From Dehalococcoidia bacterium (GTDB lineage: Bacteria; Chloroflexota; Dehalococcoidia; Dehalococcoidales; RBG-16-60-22), in assembly GCA_013202615.1 (NCBI GenBank), contig JABMRL010000124.1, positions 1-10,610 on the forward strand: a stretch of 10,610 nucleotides of DNA, given 5' to 3'. Positions 5,906-10,610 of the stretch are shown piece after piece (position 1 is the stretch's first letter; every line of letters starts with the position of its first letter). The translations under genes and the position numbers were made by a program. The notes below the pieces were generated by a model. It searched no databases. It was not told the DNA's origin and saw nothing but the letters and a program-made list of their open reading frames with translations.

Positions 5906-8587
5906 TTAAGATTTTAACAGACTGCCCAGCATTTTATCAACAAGCGGCCTGGTTTTTTCCTCGGGCAGGCAGTAGTGCATAATGGTGAATCTCTGCCGGA
6001 AGCGGGCGACCTCCCGGGAGACATTCTTTTTTTCAATGATGACTGCCGCCATATAGTCGGCCAGCTCGGCGAAGTCGGCTTCCTTCATACCAAAGCGGGT
6101 CATCTCCTGGACACCGGTTCTCAGGCCGCTGCTGGCGGTGAAACCTTCGTCATCGGGCAGTGCCTGGAAGTTAACGATGATGTTATTTTCCTCCAGCCGC
6201 TCCGCCATCTCCACGCCGCGGGCATAGCCCACGCGCAGGAGGACCTGGTGTGTTTCCGTGTGGTTGACGGCGGGGTCTCCTTCCACCTGGAGCCCGCGTT
6301 CCTTCAGTGCCAGGGCAAAGGCTTTGGCATTGGCCAGTACCTGCCGTTGGTAATCGCGCCCGTAGGCGTTCATCTCGTAGGCGGCCATGAGCAGGCCGAG
6401 CAGTGTACCGAGGTGATGGTTGCTGACGCTGCCCGGAAAAGACCTCCGCGAAATGCTCCCCCAGAGTTCGGAGTAATCCGAGTCCGGGCTCATATTGCTG
6501 GCAATGATACCGCGCTGCGTGCCGAAGAAAGTCTTGTGTGTGGAGCCGGTGACGATATCGGCGCCTTCCTTCAGCGGCTCCTGAAAGTAAGGCCCGAACA
6601 GCCCGAGGACATGGGCCGCATCATACATTACGATTGGCTTCGGCTTCATATCGGCGATTATTCGGGCTATTTCCGCTACCGGCTCGCGATATAAAATCAT
6701 GCTCTTGCCGAAGATAAAGAGTTCCGGCTGGTACCTGGCGATGAGTTCGGTGGCTCTGGTGATGTCTATCTGGTACGGGTTTTCGGTAAGAACGGGGAAA
6801 TTGACCACCGCCCATCGGTCGGTAGCCGGGTCTATGGAAACGAAGTCCCTCAGCGTGCCCATGGGCTGTGCGCTCAGGTGGCCACCCCGCCCGATATGAT
6901 GGTTCATGACATATCTCATCCGCCTCGGTTCGCTGTGTCGGTCGGTCCGGTTCAGGTAATCCGCGATACCGCTATAGGTGGTGGCATTGGCCATCAGACC
7001 GCTGATGAGCCTCGCTTCCACTTCCGAGCAGTCGAGGAACTTTTTTAATTGCTCCTGTACTTCCTTCTCCACCTCGGCAATGAACCTAGTGCCCTGGTAA
7101 TAAAACGCATCCATGTTTCCCAGCGCTTCCACCTTGCGGTGTTCGGCGTACCGGTGCGATGGGTCAGCAATGGTGAGCAGTTTTACCAGCGGTGATGCCG
7201 TCTGCTCCGACGGTATCAGGTTGATAGCCTGCTGTTGTCGCCAGGTAGTATTATCGTGGGCTTTTTGCACCAGGTTGGCGGCCAGTTCCTCCATTGCTTT
7301 TTCACCTTTTGCGGAGGCATTATTTTTTCTATTGTTGGGCAGCAGGGGGCGGGCGTGGGGGGGTGCCTCGCCGCCGATGTGCCGGCGCACGATGACCGCG
7401 CTTACCGGTTTGTCCCTGATGATGACCTCTGCTTTCTGTCCTTCAGACAAACCAGCATCGAGATAGGCCAGGCAGATAATCCGCCGTGCGGATTCGTCAC
7501 CGGGCCTGGCCATTGTACCGGAACCTTCGAATTCCCAGTAGGGTACCACCGTGCCGCTGGTAACTTTTCCCACGATTCTGCCGTCAACCAGCACCTGATT
7601 GCCGGCCCTGGCAATTCCGTCGCCCGGCAGGGACATTAAAAAAATGCTTCTGGGAACGAGCAGCTTATCTTCAGGCGTATCCAGCCTGCCTTCCCGCCTG
7701 AGTTTAACTTCCTGAAACTGCTGGTGCAGTGCCTCGCGCCCGATGAATTCACCTTTGACGGGACTGAAACTGACGGCGAAACGGGCAGCGGACAGGGCGA
7801 ATATTGGTATCGCTTTTCCATCGGCGTCAGTTCCCAGTTCGTGGCCATAGAGAGGGAAACCCGCCTCCAGCCTTAGCGTATCCCTGGCGCCCAGCCCGAC
7901 CGGCACAATGCCGTGCTCTTTGCCCGTGTCAAGTAATTTGCGCCATAGAGAAGCCGCCGTATCGGCGGGTGGAAATAGTTCAAAGCCAAGCGGTTCGCCG
8001 GTGTACCCGGTTCTGGCAATGGTGACATCGGTGCCCATGAATTGACTGCTGGCCAGGCGGTTCAGAAGAGGCTCGGGAATTCCGGTTTTATTGCCGAGGA
8101 CGGTTTCCAGCACGGCCTTTGTTTTCGGGCCCTGCAGTGCAAACATGGCCAGGTTGCTCGTGATGTCCTCGAAGGTCAGGTCAGGGAATTTGGGAGTGTA
8201 TTGCTGCAGCCATTGCCTGTCTTTCTCCGCATTGGCCGCGTTCGTGACCAGCAGATAATCGTTATCGCCGACACAGTAAAGATATCCGTCGTCTATGGCG
8301 CCGCCCGTTTCATCTGGCAATATGGTGTACTGAGCGATTCCCGGCAGCAGCGCCGCAGCGTTACCGGTCAGGACATACTGCAGAAAGGGCAGGGCATCGC
8401 GACCGCTGATGCGAAACCGGCACATGTGTGAGATGTCAAAAAGTCCGCCGTATTTCCTGGTTGCCAGGTGCTCGGAAAGGATGCCCTGAGGGTAGTGGAG
8501 GGGTATTTCCCAGCCCCCGAACTCAACCATCTTGGCACCCAGTTCCAAGTGCTCTTCATAAAGCGGGGTACGTTTTGCACCGGTCAT
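5906..8587 (-). CDS. Bifunctional GcvT (aminomethyltransferase) - serine hydroxymethyltransferase fusion
   Basis: This is one 893-codon frame with two folate-linked enzymes. Residues 1 to about 415 form a full T protein: GGLFDISHM (47-55), AQYTILPDETGGAIDD (85-100, ending in the expected catalytic Asp), LLVTNAANAEKD, ARTGYTGEPLGFELF and VGLGARDTLRLEAGFPLYGHEL. About 16 polar linker residues follow. Residues 432-893 form an SHMT-like PLP domain with NLIPSEQTASP (catalytic Glu461), GRGGHLSAQPMG (His570), YDAAHVLGLFG (Asp656), GSTHKTFFGTQRG (Schiff-base Lys685) and SGLRTG (Arg823). The T protein releases methylene-tetrahydrofolate from aminomethylated H protein. SHMT uses it to convert glycine to serine, so the pair could pass one-carbon units directly. 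GcvH, GcvP and Lpd are not in the window. The ribosome site before ATG 8587 is weak (GGA). A secondary start lies inside the frame at 7294. Confidence 0.9.
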   Translation of the reverse strand: MTGAKRTPLYEEHLELGAKMVEFGGWEIPLHYPQGILSEHLATRKYGGLFDISHMCRFRISGRDALPFLQYVLTGNAAALLPGIAQYTILPDETGGAIDDGYLYCVGDNDYLLVTNAANAEKDRQWLQQYTPKFPDLTFEDITSNLAMFALQGPKTKAVLETVLGNKTGIPEPLLNRLASSQFMGTDVTIARTGYTGEPLGFELFPPADTAASLWRKLLDTGKEHGIVPVGLGARDTLRLEAGFPLYGHELGTDADGKAIPIFALSAARFAVSFSPVKGEFIGREALHQQFQEVKLRREGRLDTPEDKLLVPRSIFLMSLPGDGIARAGNQVLVDGRIVGKVTSGTVVPYWEFEGSGTMARPGDESARRIICLAYLDAGLSEGQKAEVIIRDKPVSAVIVRRHIGGEAPPHARPLLPNNRKNNASAKGEKAMEELAANLVQKAHDNTTWRQQQAINLIPSEQTASPLVKLLTIADPSHRYAEHRKVEALGNMDAFYYQGTRFIAEVEKEVQEQLKKFLDCSEVEARLISGLMANATTYSGIADYLNRTDRHSEPRRMRYVMNHHIGRGGHLSAQPMGTLRDFVSIDPATDRWAVVNFPVLTENPYQIDITRATELIARYQPELFIFGKSMILYREPVAEIARIIADMKPKPIVMYDAAHVLGLFGPYFQEPLKEGADIVTGSTHKTFFGTQRGIIASNMSPDSDYSELWGSISRRSFPGSVSNHHLGTLLGLLMAAYEMNAYGRDYQRQVLANAKAFALALKERGLQVEGDPAVNHTETHQVLLRVGYARGVEMAERLEENNIIVNFQALPDDEGFTASSGLRTGVQEMTRFGMKEADFAELADYMAAVIIEKKNVSREVARFRQRFTIMHYCLPEEKTRPLVDKMLGSLLKS
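7292..7309 (-). promoter_or_regulatory. Internal ribosome site and start codon at the SHMT domain
   Basis: On the minus strand AAAGGTG (7303-7309) is followed after 8 nt by an in-frame ATG (7292-7294), codon 432 of the fusion, exactly where SHMT homology begins (MEELAANLVQKAHDN). This could yield a free SHMT of 462 residues in addition to the fusion. It could also be a relic of when the two genes were separate. An A6 run (7323-7328 as T6 on the plus strand) lies just upstream in the linker. Confidence 0.5.
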
Positions 8588-8614
8588 TATAAATCCAATC
8601 CGCGTCTCGCAAAT

Positions 8615-9007
8615 TTAGAATAGTCGCCAGTCCCTCAGGCCCTGCTGGATAACCGCCAGGTATTCTTTCGAGGGCGCCGCATCTTCGAGCTTACCGTCTT
8701 TGATGTAGGTTATAGCCTCGATGGGCTCATCATCCTCACCGAAAACAGTGATTTTAAGTCGACTGTAGCCGCTTTCATACCGGTCAAGTCTCTGCAGGCA
8801 GGACTCCGTAACCTCATAGATAGCGCCCCGCACCCGGTCCCCGCGCAAAGACTTTATACTGGCCACCCCTCCCCGCCACTGCCGCGACCACCCGACAAAA
8901 ACGAGCTTGTAGTTGGGCAGGACAGCGGTGAACAGCGGTTTGCCGTCCGGGCAACGTTCTTTCATCTGTTTCTGGTTCAGATTAGAGCCGTAGGCGAAGT
9001 AATACAA
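8615..9007 (-). CDS. Gamma-glutamylcyclotransferase family protein
   Basis: This 130-residue GGCT/AIG2-like protein has a small beta-barrel fold; relatives cyclise gamma-glutamyl amines to 5-oxoproline. It starts MYYFAYGSNLNQKQM, with the YGSNL substrate loop at residues 6-10. It continues with VRGAIYEVTESCLQRLDRYESGYSR, in which Glu78 of the LDRYES motif is the expected catalytic acid. The start codon is TTG at 9007, supported by AGAGGA six nt upstream and by the family N-terminus, which leaves no room for another start. It is 27 nt upstream of the GcvT-SHMT gene and 43 nt downstream of the desulforedoxin gene, so it is probably co-transcribed. The true substrate is unknown, since many bacterial members do not act on glutathione. 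Confidence 0.88.
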   Translation of the reverse strand: MYYFAYGSNLNQKQMKERCPDGKPLFTAVLPNYKLVFVGWSRQWRGGVASIKSLRGDRVRGAIYEVTESCLQRLDRYESGYSRLKITVFGEDDEPIEAITYIKDGKLEDAAPSKEYLAVIQQGLRDWRLF

Positions 9008-9050
9008 AATATATCCTCTGAACAGTGAGCAATTCTATTCCTGGCTCATC

Positions 9051-9212
9051 TTACCCATCAGGTGGTAAGTTCTTCTGGGTAGCTGTCGGGTCACTCAGTT
9101 TTTCCATATCCTCGCCGCAGCAGACCAGAGTGCCACCGCCGGCTTCAGTAACCACCACCTCGTTGCCGCAGATATTGCAGCGATATTTTTCACCAGCTTT
9201 CTCTACAGACAT
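9051..9212 (-). CDS. Desulforedoxin-domain protein (53 residues)
   Basis: This small non-haem iron protein reads MSVEKAGEKYRCNICGNEVV followed by VTEAGGGTLVCCGEDM. Cysteines 12, 15, 31 and 32 have exactly the CxxC-15-CC spacing of desulforedoxin, where they bind one Fe(S-Cys)4 centre. GGGTLVCCGEDM is the signature also seen in the N-terminal domain of desulfoferrodoxin. A 17-residue polar tail replaces the superoxide reductase domain, so the protein is probably an electron carrier, not a reductase itself. The start ATG at 9212 has GGAAGAG six nt upstream. A small hairpin (9231-9249) lies just before that site. Desulforedoxins are typical of anaerobes. It is preceded by the Cys-rich peptide gene and followed by the GGCT gene on the same strand. 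Confidence 0.88.
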   Translation of the reverse strand: MSVEKAGEKYRCNICGNEVVVTEAGGGTLVCCGEDMEKLSDPTATQKNLPPDG

Positions 9213-9230
9213 GTCTCACTCTTCCTTTCC

Positions 9231-9249
9231 CTCTCCCGCACCGGGAGAG
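9231..9249 (-). repeat. Small hairpin before the desulforedoxin gene
   Basis: A perfect 8-bp inverted repeat CTCTCCCG / CGGGAGAG has a 3-nt loop. It lies between the stop of the Cys-rich peptide gene (9264) and the Shine-Dalgarno of the desulforedoxin gene. On the minus strand the following sequence is GGAAAGGAAGAG, not a U-tract, so it is not a terminator. It could tune translation or RNA stability. Confidence 0.5.
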
Positions 9250-9263
9250 AAATCTTGGCTTTC

Positions 9264-9377
9264 TCAGCAACCCGGCTCGCCGGGATGCCCGCAGCAGCTC
9301 TGCCTCTTTACAACCTTGATGGCATTATTTCGCAACAGAAGGTAGACCTTTCGATAAAACGGCATCGGCGCTGACAT
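9264..9377 (-). CDS. Small Cys-rich peptide (37 residues), function unknown
   Basis: The frame encodes MSAPMPFYRKVYLLLRNNAI followed by KVVKRQSCCGHPGEPGC. A basic amphipathic N-terminal helix leads to a compact end with Cys28, Cys29 and Cys37 in a CCGHPGEPGC motif. The Cys-Gly-Pro ending looks deliberate and could bind a metal or iron-sulfur centre. I cannot name a family with certainty. ATG 9377 lacks a clear Shine-Dalgarno. GTG at 9407 (adding ten residues) follows AGGATAGG and ATG 9365 is also in frame, so the start is uncertain. It is first in the minus-strand gene row, 51 nt before the desulforedoxin gene, which supports a redox role (inference). Confidence 0.55.
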   Translation of the reverse strand: MSAPMPFYRKVYLLLRNNAIKVVKRQSCCGHPGEPGC

Positions 9378-9472
9378 ATTGGTGATAAAAACCCGTAAAG
9401 CAGGCACGGTTGCCTATCCTTTTCAATCCCCATTATCACTTTATCACAAATCCTCCTTTGGGTGAAAGGTAT
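9378..9472. other. Divergent control region between the Cys-rich peptide gene and glgC
   Basis: The word TTATCAC occurs twice in tandem (9433-9439 and 9441-9447), and its complement GTGATAA lies at 9382-9388. They could be operator sites, or arms of a hairpin in the minus-strand transcript. An AAAGGAGGA word on the minus strand (near 9452-9460) has no useful open frame behind it: the GTG that follows stops after three codons. No convincing minus-strand sigma70 promoter was found by eye. Confidence 0.35.
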
Positions 9473-9500
9473 TTGACATATCGGCCTGAACAGATATAAT
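9473..9500 (+). promoter_or_regulatory. Consensus sigma70 promoter of glgC
   Basis: Perfect TTGACA (9473-9478) and perfect TATAAT (9495-9500) are separated by 16 bp. Transcription should start near 9507, giving a leader of about 114 nt before the glgC ATG. Both hexamers match consensus fully, so basal expression may be strong unless restrained by a regulator or by the leader structure. Confidence 0.8.
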
Positions 9501-9548
9501 AGGATATACGGCGCTTCAGTTACAAGCAGCCTGACAAATCAAGGAATC

Positions 9549-9591
9549 ACCCGTAATGCGCATTTGCGGGTAACCGGGTAGATAGCTACCC
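9549..9591 (+). promoter_or_regulatory. Paired hairpins in the glgC leader
   Basis: Hairpin 1 pairs ACCCG (9549-9553) with CGGGT (9567-9571) and contains the palindrome AATGCGCATT. Hairpin 2 pairs GGGTAG (9576-9581) with CTACCC (9586-9591). The repeated CGGGTA (9567-9572 and 9575-9580) means that each copy could pair with either partner, so alternative folds are possible. No U-tract follows, so any control would more likely act on translation or RNA stability than on termination. Confidence 0.4.
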
Positions 9592-9620
9592 AAAACAGCA
9601 CAGGGGAGGTGGCGATTACC

Positions 9621-10610
9621 ATGGAAGGTGTCGTGGCTATTATCCTGGCCGGCGGTACGGGGGAGCGGCTGGGAATACTGGCGGTGGAGAGAACTAAGCC
9701 GGCGATTCCCTTTGCCGGTAAATACCGGATTATAGACTTCACGCTGAGCAACTGCGTTAATTCCGGCATATACAGTGTGGCCATACTGACTCAATATCAA
9801 CCGCGCTCGCTGGCGGACCATATCGGCATCGGTATGCCCTGGGGGTTTGCCCGCCCCGACAGTAAAATACAGCTCCTGAATCCATACCTGACACGCGAGG
9901 AGGGTCGAGGCTGGTATAAAGGTACGGCGGATGCTGTCTACCAAAACTGGCAGTATGTTGAGGAGCAGGAGACAGAGCTGGTGGTGATACTGAGCGGGGA
10001 CCATGTCTACAAGATGGACTATGCTGATATGATTAATTTTCACCGTAAAAACCAGGCGGATGCCACCATAGCGGTTACCCGCCTGCCCAAAGATGAGCTT
10101 CTACAGTTTGGCACGGTGACTGTTGATGAGAACCAGCAGGTTATCGGCTTTCAGGAAAAGGTTAAAGAACCGAAGAGCGACCTTGTGTCCATGGGCGTGT
10201 ATGTATTCCAGAAGGAACTGCTTCATAAGATTCTGGAGGAAGACGCCCAGCGGCGCTCGTCGAAACACGATTTTGGCCGCAATATCTTTCCGCAGCTGGT
10301 GGGTAACTGCCGGCTTTATGCCTATAACTTTGAGGGATACTGGCGGGATGTTGGTACCATCCGCAGCTACTGGGAAGCCAATATGAGATTGCTTGAATCG
10401 CCACCATCCATCAGTTTCACCGCTGACTGGCCGGTTCGCACTCAGGAAGACGAACCCAGGGCGCCGGCGACCATTTCCCGCCGTGGTGATGTGGTCAACA
10501 GCATGATATCGCATGGCTGTGTCATTGAAGGCAGGGTGGAAAATTCAATCCTTTCACCAGGGGTTAGAGTAGCGGCCAATGCCGTGGTCAAATATGCGGT
10601 GATTATGAAC
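9621..10610 (+). CDS. glgC: Glucose-1-phosphate adenylyltransferase (ADP-glucose pyrophosphorylase), N-terminal 330 codons
   Basis: This enzyme makes ADP-glucose from ATP and glucose-1-phosphate, the committed step of bacterial glycogen synthesis. The frame runs off the right edge; full enzymes have about 400-430 residues. The nucleotidyl-transferase domain is complete: LAGGTGERL (9-17), [21 protein letters not shown] (24-44), [11 protein letters not shown] with catalytic Asp127, FQEKVKEP with the sugar-phosphate Lys180, [12 protein letters not shown] (215-226) and [16 protein letters not shown] (239-254). After residue 290 the C-terminal left-handed beta-helix begins ([17 protein letters not shown]). 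ATG 9621 is chosen with GGGGAGGTGG upstream. An in-frame GTG at 9609 falls inside that ribosome site. The gene is divergent from the redox/one-carbon gene row. Confidence 0.95.
   Translation, partial: MEGVVAIILAGGTGERLGILAVERTKPAIPFAGKYRIIDFTLSNCVNSGIYSVAILTQYQPRSLADHIGIGMPWGFARPDSKIQLLNPYLTREEGRGWYKGTADAVYQNWQYVEEQETELVVILSGDHVYKMDYADMINFHRKNQADATIAVTRLPKDELLQFGTVTVDENQQVIGFQEKVKEPKSDLVSMGVYVFQKELLHKILEEDAQRRSSKHDFGRNIFPQLVGNCRLYAYNFEGYWRDVGTIRSYWEANMRLLESPPSISFTADWPVRTQEDEPRAPATISRRGDVVNSMISHGCVIEGRVENSILSPGVRVAANAVVKYAVIMN

Noticed and set aside
5188..5982. 264-codon open frame on the plus strand
   Set aside because: It lies antisense to the class V aminotransferase and the end of SHMT, both of which have clear catalytic motifs. 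Its translation resembles no protein family.
5975..6694. 239-codon open frame on the plus strand
   Set aside because: It is antisense to the SHMT domain and has no ribosome site or recognisable motif.
9025..9345. 106-codon plus-strand frame
   Set aside because: It lies antisense to the desulforedoxin and Cys-rich peptide genes. The minus-strand frames carry the recognisable cysteine motifs and ribosome sites.
1..10610. CRISPR arrays, insertion sequences, tRNA or rRNA genes
   Set aside because: No regularly spaced direct repeats, transposase motifs, terminal inverted repeats or structural RNA signatures were found by reading both strands.

Overview
The window reads as a moderately GC-rich bacterial chromosome segment, probably from an anaerobe. 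The Chloroflexota (Dehalococcoidia-like) lineage is my best guess. It rests on the lipoprotein with a long Ala-Pro linker behind its lipobox cysteine, a stand-alone desulforedoxin, and the general look of the metabolic genes. This is inference; no rRNA or other phylogenetic marker is present.

Left part (1-3759, all minus strand). The first 110 codons of a fold-type I PLP aminotransferase run off the left edge and have a good sigma70-type promoter at 440-468. Next comes a complete TRAP transporter operon transcribed leftward in the order dctP (substrate-binding lipoprotein), dctQ (small permease), dctM (large permease). A strong GC hairpin sits between dctP and dctQ, and an intrinsic terminator follows dctM. 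The binding protein resembles the 2-oxoacid/monocarboxylate type.

Middle (3760-4672). About 0.7 kb contains no convincing intact gene. It holds a possible extended -10 promoter with an adjacent palindrome, weak open frames, and a plus-strand stretch resembling only the C-terminal end of shikimate kinase, probably a gene remnant. It ends 2 nt from the convergent stop codon of the next operon.

Right part (4675-9377, minus strand). Five closely spaced genes look like one operon. In transcription order they are a 37-residue Cys-rich peptide, a 53-residue desulforedoxin, a gamma-glutamylcyclotransferase-family protein, an 893-residue fusion of glycine-cleavage T protein (GcvT) to a divergent serine hydroxymethyltransferase (SHMT), and a serine/alanine-glyoxylate-type aminotransferase. 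The last two suggest folate one-carbon, glycine, serine and glyoxylate/hydroxypyruvate interconversion. The two small genes are easy to miss.

The T-SHMT fusion is the most notable object. The SHMT part has its own in-frame ATG with a Shine-Dalgarno-like sequence. The linker is encoded over an A6 run where one extra A would create a stop codon. The protein may therefore be a true fusion, a dual-product locus, or a sequencing artefact.

Far right (9473-10610, plus strand). A consensus TTGACA/TATAAT promoter and a structured leader precede glgC (ADP-glucose pyrophosphorylase), which is cut by the window edge after 330 codons.
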